A stretch of DNA of 64,000 bases from Muriicola sp. Z0-33. GTDB taxonomy: Bacteria > Bacteroidota > Bacteroidia > Flavobacteriales > Flavobacteriaceae. Below, in pieces: positions 44,417 through 53,240 of the stretch; within the stretch, counting starts at the first letter, position 1, and each line of letters begins with the position of its first letter. The stretch is taken from positions 124,001 through 188,000 of the forward strand of contig NZ_JAFMPW010000003.1 in assembly GCF_026126425.1 (NCBI RefSeq), read 5' to 3'. The notes under the pieces are model-generated. The model worked only from the letters and a program-made list of their open reading frames with translations. It was not told the origin of the DNA and did no database searches. Made by a program: the position numbers and the translations under genes.

Positions 44417-44658
44417 GGCCTATTTTTATTTTTGTAGTAAATACAGGGAATTTTACTTTGGGTAAAGGAAGTCGTCCATAGAGCATTTTGCGCAGCAAAA
44501 GCGGCCTGGGCGGCGGGGAGTAAAATTCCTATAGATTTCAAGAAAATAAAAATCAGCCTAGACTTTTTTTCTTTAGTTCATTGATATTAATTGTTTTTAA
44601 AAGGAACTCATGAATCTCCTTCGTCGATTTCTTTTTTTTGGCAATGAAAAAAAAGAAA
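44417..44658 (+). repeat. R1, R3 copy 2 and polyT-GGCAATG-polyA hairpin
   Basis: R1 (CGGCCTATTTTTATTTTTG, then GTAGTAAATACAGGG) is followed by R3 (44480-44570; AGAGCATTTTG, GCGGCCTGGGC, AAAATCAGCCTAGAC) and a perfect 12-bp hairpin, TTTCTTTTTTTT-GGCAATG-AAAAAAAAGAAA (44628-44658). Together with the heptamers this fills the 416-bp gap after the DinB gene. Confidence 0.8.
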
Positions 44659-44741
44659 AATAGAAAAAGGGCTAATCAACATAAAAATGCTTTTTAGCCC
44701 ATAGTATTATTCAAAATTGTTTACTAAACTACCGCGTCCGT

Positions 44742-45230
44742 TTACATTCCGGCCTTAGCAGCCTTTGTGGTAGTAGACATATCTCTTACACAGATATACT
44801 TTCCATCACGTTTCTGGAAGTAGGACATATAATTCCCATGCTCCAGTTCATTACCATCGGCATCAAATTCTGTCCAGGAACCAACTTCAACCGCACCATC
44901 ACCTTCCGCAAACAAGTCTACCACTTTATATACATTGTAATTTCCAGTAGTATCATTGGCTATGTTTTTTGCAATATTCTCTTTGATGGCCGCCCTGCCG
45001 GAAAGAGGTTCCTGATTTCTGCTATAACTTATAGCATCATCACTGTAATAGGCTGCCACAGCATCAGCATCTTTTGCTTTTTCTCCGGCAGCATAGGCAT
45101 CTTCCATTGCCTGAATTTCAGCCTTAACCTGATCCATGTCTAAGGCTTCCTTTTTTTCGGGTTCCGTACAGGCCGTAAAAATTATAGCCGTAAATACCAG
45201 AAAGCCAATTAGTTTAATACTTTTTCTCAT
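44742..45230 (-). CDS. NTF2/SnoaL-like lipoprotein
   Basis: About 162 residues, lipobox FTAC (Cys21). It has the SnoaL/DUF4440-type cone fold: AMEDAYAAGEKAKDADAVAAYY (read as short pieces), SGRAAIKENIAKN and the terminal GKYICVRDMSTT. The start was placed at 45230, which gives a good lipoprotein leader; the longer frame from 45272 adds 14 residues with no promoter or signal. No reaction can be assigned. Confidence 0.78.
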   Translation of the reverse strand: MRKSIKLIGFLVFTAIIFTACTEPEKKEALDMDQVKAEIQAMEDAYAAGEKAKDADAVAAYYSDDAISYSRNQEPLSGRAAIKENIAKNIANDTTGNYNVYKVVDLFAEGDGAVEVGSWTEFDADGNELEHGNYMSYFQKRDGKYICVRDMSTTTKAAKAGM

Positions 45231-45344
45231 AATTATATAGTGTTGATTTGCAATGAAGTTACAACTTAACAAAGGGATAGCAGCAATAAAGAAAGTTTAA
45301 TTCAATAATTCGTAAATTCAACTGTCATCAATCAAGAAGCTGTC

Positions 45345-45818
45345 ATGAAAAATTTACTTTTTCTTCTTTCCTTTTTAGTGCTTTTTTTTGCTGCAGCACA
45401 AGAAACTCCCCTCCCCGATCCTGAGGGGTATTTCTCTGCCGTGATTGTAGAAGATTTCGACAACTCCCTGAACTGGTATATCGACGTTTTGGGATTTGAA
45501 CTAGTTAACCAACAGGCATCAGAAGCCAGGGGATTCCAGGTGGCCAACCTGCAGCGTGGCGGCGTAATGCTCGAGATCCTGGAGCTAAAAACTGCCCTTT
45601 CTCCTAAAAACGCCATCCCCAATTTCAATAGTAAGGCCAGGCTTACCGGTATTTTCAAGACAGGATTTTTTGTGGCCAATTTTGATGGGTGGGTTAAACA
45701 TTTTAAAGCAAAAGAGGTGACATTTAGAGGCAATGTTGTCACCGACCCCGAAAGCGGGAAAAAAATGGTCATTGTTCAGGACCCGGACGGCAACCGAATC
45801 CAGTTTTTTGAAAAATAA
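45345..45818 (+). CDS. Exported glyoxalase/VOC-fold protein
   Basis: 157 residues with a signal peptide (NLLFLLSFLVLFFAAAQ). One vicinal-oxygen-chelate domain: AVIVEDFDNSLNWYIDVLGFE at the start and MVIVQDPDGNRIQFFEK at the end, where the terminal acidic/polar residues would be metal ligands. VOC proteins with export signals are uncommon. The substrate is unknown. Confidence 0.85.
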   Translation: MKNLLFLLSFLVLFFAAAQETPLPDPEGYFSAVIVEDFDNSLNWYIDVLGFELVNQQASEARGFQVANLQRGGVMLEILELKTALSPKNAIPNFNSKARLTGIFKTGFFVANFDGWVKHFKAKEVTFRGNVVTDPESGKKMVIVQDPDGNRIQFFEK

Positions 45819-45943
45819 CATTAGCAATAGATCAGGGCACCCGAGTATATAGGTGAGTCCTTATTTAAAAGGTTTTTATCAGATTCAATTAGTCTAATGC
45901 TCAAAATTTGCACAGCAATAGCCTTACCCGGCGTTGACGCGCA

Positions 45944-45984
45944 ATAATTGTTAATTGCTAATTGTTAATTGCTAATTGTTAATG
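45944..45984. repeat. Six-unit heptanucleotide repeat upstream of the M81 gene
   Basis: AATAATT, GTTAATT, GCTAATT, GTTAATT, GCTAATT, GTTAATG in register, ending 37 bases before the ATG at 46022. Confidence 0.85.
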
Positions 45985-46021
45985 GCTTCCTCTTATCTTT
46001 AGAACATCTAAAACTAATAGA

Positions 46022-47617
46022 ATGCCAAATAAACTTCCTATTATTAAAACACTCTTCACACTTCTACTGATCGTTGCGATTGGTAGTTGTAAGCAAAAAG
46101 CCAAACCCGCTGCTGAGAATTCTACTAAACTTCCACGTATTGCCATTGCCGGATTGGCCATAGAATCTAGCACCTTCTCCCCTGCCCGCACCCATGAAGA
46201 AGCATTTCATGCCCGGGTAGCCGAAGAGGTTTTTACCTTCTATCCCTTTCTTTCCGAAGATGCTATCAACAGAAAAAGGGCAGAATGGATACCTACCTTA
46301 AGGGCCCATGCCCTTCCGGGTGGTATGGTTACCCGTGAGGCTTATGATAGCCTGGTAGGCAAAACCTTAAAAATGCTGAAAGAGAACGGCCCTTATGATG
46401 GCCTATTCTTCGATATCCATGGCGCCATGAGTGTAGAAGGAATTGAAGACCCTGAGGGCGACTTTATCATAAAGGTTCGGGAAGTTATTGGTACAGCTCC
46501 CATCATCTCTACCTCCATGGACCTGCACGGAAATGTCTCGGAACGCCTTGCCCAGCATTCGGACCTGATCACCTGCTATCGTATGGCCCCGCACGAAGAT
46601 GCCCTGGAATCTAAAAAGCGAGCCGTAGATAATCTTCTGGAACGTTTGGAAAGCGGGAAGGGAAAACCTGCCTATAAGGCGTGGATACCGGTTCCTATTT
46701 TATTACCTGGAGAAAAAACATCAACCCGAATAGAACCGGGTAAAAGTCTCTACGCCAAAGTAGACCCCGTTACCCAGCAGGATGGAATTATCGACGCTGC
46801 CATTTGGATTGGTTACGCCTGGGCCGATGAATCCAGGAACCATGCCGTTGTTATGGTCACCGGAGATGATAAAACAGTGGTAGCTGATGCAGCGGAAATG
46901 CTTGCCAGTAGCTTTTGGGACGCAAGGGAAGATTTTGAGTTTGTTGCCCCGGTTGCCCCTCTAAAGGAAAGCATTGATATGGCGCTTGCCAGCCAAAAAA
47001 AGCCCTTTATGATCAGTGATATGGGAGATAACCCCACTGCAGGTGGTGCCGGGGACGTTACCTGGACTTTACAACAGCTCCTGGCGCGGCCAGAATTTAA
47101 AACCGAAAATGCGCCTTCGCTTATATATGCCTCCATTCCCGGACCTGAGTTGGTGAACAAGGCAGTCGCAGCTGGAATAGGAGCCAGAATTAGCGGTACT
47201 GCAGGGGCAGCTATAGATAACAGGTATGCACCTCCCATCCAATTAACTGGTACGATAACAGCAATAGAACATGGGGATACTCATGCGGAAACCGAGGTTG
47301 TGGTCAAAGTGGGTAGTGTCAACGTCATTGTTACAAAAAAACGGAAACCGTATCACAGAGAAACAGACTTCACCCATCTGGGACTTAATCCCAGGGAGAC
47401 CGATATTGTTGTGGTAAAAATTGGCTATCTGGTACCAGAATTGTACGATATGCGGGCAGACTGGATCATGGCGCTCACCCCTGGCGGAGTGGACCAGGAT
47501 CTGGAACGACTCGGTTACAAAAATATTAAAAGACCAATGTTTCCACTAGACAAGGATATGGCCACCCCGGACCTTAGCGTTCGCTGGATAGCAGCTTCGG
47601 ATGATAATCCGGAATAA
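46022..47617 (+). CDS. M81 family (MlrC-like) metallopeptidase lipoprotein
   Basis: 531 residues, with a lipobox (IGSC, Cys23). The MlrC-type domain has ESSTFSPARTHEEAF, GLFFDIHGAMSVEGIEDPEG, STSMDLHGNVSERL and MAPHEDALES, whose Asp and His residues are the presumed zinc ligands, and a second domain with SDMGDNPTAGGAGDVT. Microcystin-type hydrolysis is the known activity of the founding member; the substrate here is probably a peptide-like compound. Located outside the cytoplasm. Confidence 0.87.
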   Translation: MPNKLPIIKTLFTLLLIVAIGSCKQKAKPAAENSTKLPRIAIAGLAIESSTFSPARTHEEAFHARVAEEVFTFYPFLSEDAINRKRAEWIPTLRAHALPGGMVTREAYDSLVGKTLKMLKENGPYDGLFFDIHGAMSVEGIEDPEGDFIIKVREVIGTAPIISTSMDLHGNVSERLAQHSDLITCYRMAPHEDALESKKRAVDNLLERLESGKGKPAYKAWIPVPILLPGEKTSTRIEPGKSLYAKVDPVTQQDGIIDAAIWIGYAWADESRNHAVVMVTGDDKTVVADAAEMLASSFWDAREDFEFVAPVAPLKESIDMALASQKKPFMISDMGDNPTAGGAGDVTWTLQQLLARPEFKTENAPSLIYASIPGPELVNKAVAAGIGARISGTAGAAIDNRYAPPIQLTGTITAIEHGDTHAETEVVVKVGSVNVIVTKKRKPYHRETDFTHLGLNPRETDIVVVKIGYLVPELYDMRADWIMALTPGGVDQDLERLGYKNIKRPMFPLDKDMATPDLSVRWIAASDDNPE

Positions 47618-47642
47618 GTTGGCCAGGCAATCTACTATTTTT

Positions 47643-47650
47643 TATTTTTG
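47643..47650 (+). promoter_or_regulatory. TAnnTTTG promoter before the DUF1569 gene
   Basis: TATTTTTG lies 23 bases before the ATG at 47674, and a TTG at 47619-47621 stands 21 bases upstream, the expected -33/-7 spacing. This is the best matching promoter I found. Confidence 0.6.
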
Positions 47651-47673
47651 AGAAGCAAACTAAATAAGATGCT

Positions 47674-48126
47674 ATGAAAAATGTATTTGATGCCCAGGAC
47701 ACTGCAGCAACCATTGCCAGAATTAATAATTTAAGTCCAGACACTCAACCCTTGTGGGGCAAGATGCGTGTGGCCGAGATGTTAGCACACTGCAATGTGG
47801 CCTACGAAATGGTCTTTACTGATAAACACCCAAAACCCAAGGGGTTCAAAAAATTTCTGATTAAACTATTTGCCAAGAAGATAGTGGTGGGACCACAGCC
47901 GTATAAAAGAAATATACGAACGGCTCCGGAATTTCTAATATCGGACGAGCGCGATTTTAATACCGAGAAGAAACGCCTGATAGCTTATTTAGAAAAAACG
48001 CAGCAATTGGGGGCTTCGCATTTTGAAGGCAAAGAATCTCACGCCTTTGGAAAGCTATCAGTAAAAGAGTGGAATATATTATTCTACAAACATTTGGACC
48101 ATCATTTAGGGCAGTTTGGGGTCTAG
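47674..48126 (+). CDS. DUF1569 family protein
   Basis: 150 residues, soluble. The DinB-like helical DUF1569 fold is suggested by PLWGKMRVAEMLAHCNVAYEMVF, a basic middle (KPKGFKKFLIKLFAKKIV) and the closing WNILFYKHLDHHLGQFG, with histidines that resemble the DinB metal site. Function unknown. It is 26 bases before the next gene. Confidence 0.82.
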   Translation: MKNVFDAQDTAATIARINNLSPDTQPLWGKMRVAEMLAHCNVAYEMVFTDKHPKPKGFKKFLIKLFAKKIVVGPQPYKRNIRTAPEFLISDERDFNTEKKRLIAYLEKTQQLGASHFEGKESHAFGKLSVKEWNILFYKHLDHHLGQFGV

Positions 48127-48152
48127 CCCAATTCACATTAAATAATACTGCA

Positions 48153-48563
48153 ATGAAAACAATTTTTGACACTTACCATCCCGAAGGATTCAGGACGCTT
48201 AACCCCTATCTTTTTACCCAAAATCCTGGAGAATTAATTCGGTTCCTCAAAGCTGCGTTTTACGCAGAAGAGCTCAGCAGAACAGTTAATGAAGAAAATG
48301 GAGAAATCGCTAATTGCATCCTGAAAATTGGGGATAGCTGTTTTATGATTGGTAAGGCCCGTGGAGAATTCGAAGGGATGAGCACGGCCCTATACCTCTT
48401 TGTAAATGATGTGGACCTGGTACATAAGAATGCCCTGGCCCATGGAGGCATATCAGTACTTGAACCTGCAGATATGGATTATCAGGACCGGCAGGGAGGT
48501 ATAAAAGACCCGGCAGGCAATTATTGGTGGATTTCCAAAAGACTGGTAAACGAAGGGTATTAA
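48153..48563 (+). CDS. Glyoxalase/VOC superfamily protein (PhnB-like)
   Basis: About 136 residues, no signal peptide. One VOC domain: TLNPYLFTQNPGELIRFLKAAF, GDSCFMIGKARGEF and a terminal IKDPAGNYWWISKRL, as in PhnB-type and glyoxalase-like proteins. The start at 48153 was chosen because the longer frame overlaps the upstream gene and lacks similarity. Confidence 0.83.
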   Translation: MKTIFDTYHPEGFRTLNPYLFTQNPGELIRFLKAAFYAEELSRTVNEENGEIANCILKIGDSCFMIGKARGEFEGMSTALYLFVNDVDLVHKNALAHGGISVLEPADMDYQDRQGGIKDPAGNYWWISKRLVNEGY

Positions 48564-48609
48564 AATCAATGCCGCAGCACAACACACAAGGTTTTCTGGA
48601 ATTAAGAGG

Positions 48610-49326
48610 TTAGGCTACCAGGCGGATTCGGCTATTGGTAAGCCGTTCTGCCCGCTTTTTAATCCCCAGGCACATCTTCCTGTCCATCGCAAAAACAATA
48701 GGCTCCAAAAGGACCTTAAAAATAAAATTAGTTTTAGCAGAGGAAGTGTATGTCACTCTGTTTCTTGAAATAAAACGCGAAGACTTTTCGTCTATCTCTT
48801 CTATATACCAAAGCCATGTGAGATGAAGAATATTAGAAGGTGAGGATTGCTTTGGGTCGAAAGTGTCGTTTATATCTAAATCCAACCAATTCTCTATGGC
48901 CATACCCCTGCCTGGTTCGCAATATACAATAGGGTAAGCCTGCTCTGGGCCAAAAGCTACCATATCATCCACTTTTGGGTGTTGAAATTCTGATAATACG
49001 CGGTCCGAATTGTAGATATTTAATCCACTGATATTCTCAAGGGCCTCATAGCTGTAAAAGCCTCCCTTTCCCTGGCCAATCTGAGCAATCCATGGCCATA
49101 CATCACTTGCAGGCGCCTGGATGATGACCCCATGCGTAAAAGCAGATTTGGGATTGGGAACAATTTCATCCACAGGAAAAGATTGCGCTGCTTCCAGCTT
49201 ACTCATGCCCCATCTGCTTCGGAGATCTTTTAAAAAAAAGGTGAGATAACATAAGAGGATAACAAATACTCCTTCTATACCTTCAAGGATTTGCATAAAA
49301 GTAAAAGCAGGCCTTGATGTACTCAT
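48610..49326 (-). CDS. SRPBCC-like protein with an N-terminal membrane segment
   Basis: 238 residues. A hydrophobic segment at about 10-32 (IEGVFVILLCYLTFFL) precedes an SRPBCC-like fold: ASDVWPWIAQIGQGKGGFYSYEALE, FGPEQAYPIVYCEPGRGMAI and TWLWYIEEIDEKSSRFISRNR. Polyketide-cyclase-like binding of a lipid or hydrophobic compound is possible. Its start overlaps the stop of the small zinc-ribbon gene by 4 bases, so the two are coupled. Confidence 0.82.
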   Translation of the reverse strand: MSTSRPAFTFMQILEGIEGVFVILLCYLTFFLKDLRSRWGMSKLEAAQSFPVDEIVPNPKSAFTHGVIIQAPASDVWPWIAQIGQGKGGFYSYEALENISGLNIYNSDRVLSEFQHPKVDDMVAFGPEQAYPIVYCEPGRGMAIENWLDLDINDTFDPKQSSPSNILHLTWLWYIEEIDEKSSRFISRNRVTYTSSAKTNFIFKVLLEPIVFAMDRKMCLGIKKRAERLTNSRIRLVA

Positions 49327-49619
49327 GATGCCTGATTAAGTACAGATTCCATATGTTTTTTCCACCGCTTTAATCTGGGAATGGTAGAAAATGCTCTGAT
49401 CTCTGCTTCTTCCAGAGATATCCCCATTTTGCGTGCAATGGCAATGTTCTTTTTAATTTTTTCTTCCATAGTAATGCCGGGGTCGGTAAATGCCCCGTGC
49501 TTATAACAGTATTGGCAGTACTCTGTATTTACACTCCCGTCTATATGAGTGCCGAATTGGGATAAATGGCGAATTGGCATCCCACAACTTTCACAAATGT
49601 TCCTTTTAGCAGTTTCCAT
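49323..49619 (-). CDS. Small zinc-ribbon protein
   Basis: 98 residues. Four cysteines, in CESCGMP (near residue 9) and CQYCYKHG (near 36), form a zinc ribbon; the C-half is helical and basic (KIKKNIAIARKMGISLEEAEIR). A putative zinc-ribbon family often fused or paired with transcription or SRPBCC genes. It lies first in a two-gene unit with the SRPBCC gene. Confidence 0.8.
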   Translation of the reverse strand: METAKRNICESCGMPIRHLSQFGTHIDGSVNTEYCQYCYKHGAFTDPGITMEEKIKKNIAIARKMGISLEEAEIRAFSTIPRLKRWKKHMESVLNQAS

Positions 49620-49709
49620 AATTAGTATCTCTTTTTTTCAAGCATAAAAGTTAGTACTCCCCCCAGTTCTAAAAAATGATAATAGTCACATTATCAGACT
49701 CAATGGCAA

Positions 49710-49723
49710 ATGACATTTGTCAT
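49710..49723. promoter_or_regulatory. 14-bp palindrome, possible operator
   Basis: ATGACATTTGTCAT is a perfect inverted repeat (ATGACA, TT, TGTCAT). It lies between divergent genes, 56 bases before the small membrane protein at 49779 and 90 bases from the zinc-ribbon start. No regulator is assigned. Confidence 0.4.
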
Positions 49724-49778
49724 AGGCCAGGTTGTTAGAATCGGCTACTTTCCAGCACATAAACTAATTTTCATTGTT

Positions 49779-49961
49779 ATGACTACTAAAAAGGATGATA
49801 AAAGCAGCTGGGCTATCGGCGGGATGACAATTGTAGGTGTAGGTGTGGGTCTTATTTATGTGCAGACCGCACCACTGGTAATGGCGGCCGCTGTATTAAT
49901 TGGATTGGGCCTGGGCCTGGTAATTGCCCCTATAATTTCCAATGTAAAAGGAGGGGAGTAA
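49779..49961 (+). CDS. Small two-segment membrane protein
   Basis: About 60 residues, with the charged start TTKKDDKSSW and two glycine-rich hydrophobic segments (AIGGMTIVGVGVGLIYV and APLVMAAAVLIGLGLGLVIAP). The start at 49779 fits better than the upstream 49710 ATG, which falls in a palindrome and would give a polar leader. No family recognised. Confidence 0.6.
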   Translation: MTTKKDDKSSWAIGGMTIVGVGVGLIYVQTAPLVMAAAVLIGLGLGLVIAPIISNVKGGE

Positions 49962-50095
49962 AGACTAATCGGATTTTGTTGTAAAATGTAGATGTTGGGT
50001 AAAAAACCCGAAATGTGGTTATTACCATGACCAACACACCTGAGCTAAATCAGCTTTGAACTTTATTAAATTGAGCAATAAATCTTTAAGAAAGA

Positions 50096-50150
50096 TTACT
50101 TGGCCACCTTCATGTATCTGGTCTCTCTGCTAACAGTTAGCACCACCTGC
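50096..50150 (-). pseudogene. Remnant of an rny 3' end, just downstream of the helicase gene
   Basis: On the minus strand this codes for QVVLTVSRETRYMKVAK and a stop, against [17 protein letters not shown] and a stop at the end of rny. I counted 42 matches in 55 bases, including the stop. Nothing of rny precedes it; it begins 8 bases beyond the helicase stop codon. Confidence 0.8.
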
Positions 50151-50157
50151 TTTTAGT

Positions 50158-51390
50158 TTACCTCCTTTTATTCCTTCTGTTTCCGCGATATTTGTTTTTT
50201 GGCTTGTGCTTTCTAAAATTGCCTTTTTGCACGGCTCGTTCAGTTTGTTGAGATACCGGTCCTGGTTCAAACCCCGCTACTATTTCCCTGGGTAATTTTT
50301 CCGCTAATAACTTTTCTATACCTCGGATATACTCTTTTTCTTCTCCACTGACCAAAGAAAGTGCTTCTCCGCTAGCCCCTGCCCTTCCGGTCCGGCCAAT
50401 TCTGTGCACATAATCTTCGGGCACATTAGGGAGTTCAAAATTGATAACATGTGGCAGCAGTGGAATATCAAGGCCACGGGCAGCAATATCTGTAGCTACA
50501 AGCACACGCACTTCTCCCTTCTTAAATCCTCCAAGGGCTTTAGTTCTGGCACCCTGACTCTTATTACCGTGTATGGCGGCGGCTGTAATAGCCTTTTTGT
50601 TCAGCTTTTCGGCCAATCTATTGGCGCCGTGTTTGGTCCTGGTGAAGATCAGGACCTGTTTCCAATCCCCTTCGTTAATCAGTTTTATTAAAAATTCTGT
50701 TTTTCTGGCCTTGTCTATCAGGTACACTTTTTGGTTCACCTTTTCAGCAGTGCTGTTCTCCGGAGTTGCCTCAACCAATTCAGGGTGGCGTAAGAAAGCA
50801 TTCGCCAACTTTTTAATTTCCTTTGAAAATGTAGCTGAAAACAATAAATTCTGTCTCCTTGCAGGCATCAGGCTCAGTATCTTTTTAAGGTCTCTCGCAA
50901 AGCCCATATCTAACATGCGATCTGCCTCATCCAGTACAAGGATCTCTACACTGGCAAGTGAAAAAACTCGCTGATTATGCAGATCTAATAATCTACCAGG
51001 AGTGGCCACTAATATATCAATTCCATTTCTCAAAGCTGAAATCTGTGGCTTGGCATTTACACCACCAAAAATAACAGTGGCCCTGAGGTCTACAAACTCT
51101 CCGTATTCTTTAACATTGGCGTGTACCTGTGCAGCAAGTTCTCTGGTGGGAGTTAAGATAAGGGCTCTGACAGGGCGTTTACGCAGCCGCTGACCTTTAT
51201 TCAGTATCTGAAGTAATGGTAAGGTAAATCCGGCTGTTTTACCCGTACCGGTTTGGGCAGCACCCAACACATCTCTTCTTTCTAAAATAATTGGGATTGC
51301 CTTTTCCTGAATGGGAGAGGGTTCAGTATATCCTTTTTTATCTATAGCTCGTAATAAGGCTTCGGATAAGCCAAGGGACTTAAAAGTCAT
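50158..51390 (-). CDS. DEAD-box ATP-dependent RNA helicase
   Basis: 410 residues, cytoplasmic. All helicase motifs are present: AQTGTGKT (I), PTREL (Ia), ATPGR, DEAD (II), SAT (III), ARGLDIP (V), HRIGRTGR (VI). The C-terminus is basic ([17 protein letters not shown]), as in RhlE-type RNA helicases that act in rRNA or mRNA processing. It lies next to rny, which processes mRNA. It is bracketed by rny 3' ends (see the remnant at 50096). Confidence 0.95.
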   Translation of the reverse strand: MTFKSLGLSEALLRAIDKKGYTEPSPIQEKAIPIILERRDVLGAAQTGTGKTAGFTLPLLQILNKGQRLRKRPVRALILTPTRELAAQVHANVKEYGEFVDLRATVIFGGVNAKPQISALRNGIDILVATPGRLLDLHNQRVFSLASVEILVLDEADRMLDMGFARDLKKILSLMPARRQNLLFSATFSKEIKKLANAFLRHPELVEATPENSTAEKVNQKVYLIDKARKTEFLIKLINEGDWKQVLIFTRTKHGANRLAEKLNKKAITAAAIHGNKSQGARTKALGGFKKGEVRVLVATDIAARGLDIPLLPHVINFELPNVPEDYVHRIGRTGRAGASGEALSLVSGEEKEYIRGIEKLLAEKLPREIVAGFEPGPVSQQTERAVQKGNFRKHKPKNKYRGNRRNKRR

Positions 51391-51556
51391 ATAAATTGTT
51401 TAATCAATGACAATTTATATAAAGTGCCATGCATTAGCGAAGCGGCGAAGGTACACCGAATTTTAACTACAATTACAAGAAGTTGAAAAGTAGAGCAATA
51501 TTTCGCTCTTTGCTATAGTATTGGAGTAATTAAAGTTAGACCCCCAACAATCGTAG

Positions 51557-53125
51557 TTACTTGGCCACATTCACCGATCTGGTCTCCCTGATTACGGTCA
51601 CCTTTACCTGCCCTGGATACGTCATATCTGTCTGGATCTTTTGGGAGATCTCAAAAGACAATTGGGCCGCTTTGTCGTCACTGACTTTTTCGCTTTCGAC
51701 AATTACCCTCAATTCTCTCCCGGCCTGGATGGCATAAGCTTTCTGCACCCCGCCAAAGCCAAAGGCTATATCCTCTAAATCCTTAAGGCGTTGAATATAG
51801 GAATCCAATACCTGCCTTCTTGCTCCGGGGCGTGCGCCGCTAATAGCATCGCAAACCTGGACAACCGGGGCAATCAGTGTTTTCATCTCTATTTCGTCAT
51901 GGTGGGCACCAATAGCGTTACAAACATCTGGTTTTTCACCATGTTTCTCTGCCCATTGCATCCCGAGAATAGCATGGGGTGTCTCTACCTCAGCTTCCGT
52001 GTTAGGCACCTTTCCAATATCATGCAGCAGTCCGGCCCGTTTGGCCAGTTTTGTGTTCAAACCAAGTTCGGCCGCCATAACCCCACAGAGTTTGGCAACT
52101 TCTCTTGAGTGCTGCAAAAGATTTTGTCCGTAAGAAGAACGGTATTTCATTCGGCCAACGGCCTTAATCAGTTCTGGATGCAACCCGTGGATGCCCAGAT
52201 CTATTACAGTGCGTTTGCCAACTTCTACAATCTCCTGTTCTATTTGCTTCTCGGTTTTACGCACTATTTCTTCTATACGTGCGGGATGTATCCGCCCATC
52301 CGTTACGAGTTTGTGCAATGACAACCGGGCCACTTCTCTCCTGACAGAATCAAAACAAGACAAGATAATGGCCTCAGGAGTATCATCTACAATGATTTCC
52401 ACTCCGGTGGCAGATTCCAGGGCGCGAATATTTCTTCCTTCCCGACCAATGATTCTTCCTTTAACGTCGTCAGATTCAAGGTTGAAAACTGAAACACAAT
52501 TCTCTACAGCCTCTTCTGTCCCAATACGCTGGATGGTGTTGATCACAATTTTCCTGGCTTCTTGTTGTGCGGTAAGCTTTGCTTCTTCGAGGGTGGTCTG
52601 CATATAGGCCATGGCATCTGTCTTTGCAGTCTCTTTTAGGGATTCTAATAACTGACTTTTGGCATCTTCCGCAGAAAGCCCGGAAATTACCTCAAGTTGT
52701 TGTACCTGACTTTTATGTAATTTTTCGAGTTCAGATTGTTTCTTTTCATAGAACTCGCGCCGATGTTCTACTTCTTTGAGTTTATTACTGAGTTGATTGT
52801 TAAGGTTTTTGTTTTTGGACAGTTCCCCACTGATCTGAGATTCCTTATCTCGTGTACGTTTTTCGGCTTCCGAGATTTTCTTGTCCTTATTGATGATAAC
52901 CTTTTCGTGCTCCGCTTTAAGTTCCAGAAACTTTTCCTTGGCTTGAAAGATCTTGTCTTTCTTGATGTTTTCACCTTCGGCCCTGGCATTTTTTAGAATA
53001 GAAGAGGCCTCCTTTTTAGCATTCCCAATGGTCCTTGAAGCTTTTCCTTTTTCTAACAATTTGGCGATAATAAAACCTAATACTATCCCTGCAAGTGCGC
53101 CTATAATAATTGTTGTGACATCCAT
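51557..53125 (-). CDS. rny: Ribonuclease Y
   Basis: 522 residues, membrane-anchored endoribonuclease. An N-terminal transmembrane helix ([20 protein letters not shown]), a long coiled coil, a KH RNA-binding domain ([20 protein letters not shown], near 210-245), and an HD phosphohydrolase domain ([12 protein letters not shown], near 365). It initiates mRNA decay in many bacteria. The C-terminal segment [17 protein letters not shown] occurs again, diverged, 1.4 kb downstream. Confidence 0.95.
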   Translation of the reverse strand: MDVTTIIIGALAGIVLGFIIAKLLEKGKASRTIGNAKKEASSILKNARAEGENIKKDKIFQAKEKFLELKAEHEKVIINKDKKISEAEKRTRDKESQISGELSKNKNLNNQLSNKLKEVEHRREFYEKKQSELEKLHKSQVQQLEVISGLSAEDAKSQLLESLKETAKTDAMAYMQTTLEEAKLTAQQEARKIVINTIQRIGTEEAVENCVSVFNLESDDVKGRIIGREGRNIRALESATGVEIIVDDTPEAIILSCFDSVRREVARLSLHKLVTDGRIHPARIEEIVRKTEKQIEQEIVEVGKRTVIDLGIHGLHPELIKAVGRMKYRSSYGQNLLQHSREVAKLCGVMAAELGLNTKLAKRAGLLHDIGKVPNTEAEVETPHAILGMQWAEKHGEKPDVCNAIGAHHDEIEMKTLIAPVVQVCDAISGARPGARRQVLDSYIQRLKDLEDIAFGFGGVQKAYAIQAGRELRVIVESEKVSDDKAAQLSFEISQKIQTDMTYPGQVKVTVIRETRSVNVAK

Positions 53126-53181
53126 GGTCTTGATTTATAATTTTCTTCCCTTTCAATACGAATAAGGAAGCACTTGATATT

Positions 53182-53199
53182 GAGTGGCAGCATCCACTC
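53182..53199 (-). promoter_or_regulatory. Small hairpin in the rny leader
   Basis: GAGTGG and CCACTC with a 6-base loop, 57-74 bases before the rny ATG. Low information; could be a leader hairpin. Confidence 0.3.
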
Positions 53200-53240
53200 C
53201 TGGTACAGGGCAATGATTTTCTAATTTAAAGTTATGGTAC

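Noticed and set aside
44353-44541. 62-codon minus-strand frame
   Set aside because: Made of heptamer, R1 and R3 repeats; no independent support.
37641-44658. CRISPR array
   Set aside because: Repeats are of different lengths, irregularly spaced and with whole genes between; no uniform repeat-spacer pattern or cas genes.
37037-44658. Classical integron
   Set aside because: No tyrosine integrase in the window, and no GTTRRRY core sites found at the ends of the repeats; the resemblance is in layout only.
53182-53199. Riboswitch in the rny leader
   Set aside because: Only a single 6-bp hairpin; no conserved aptamer or terminator structure visible.
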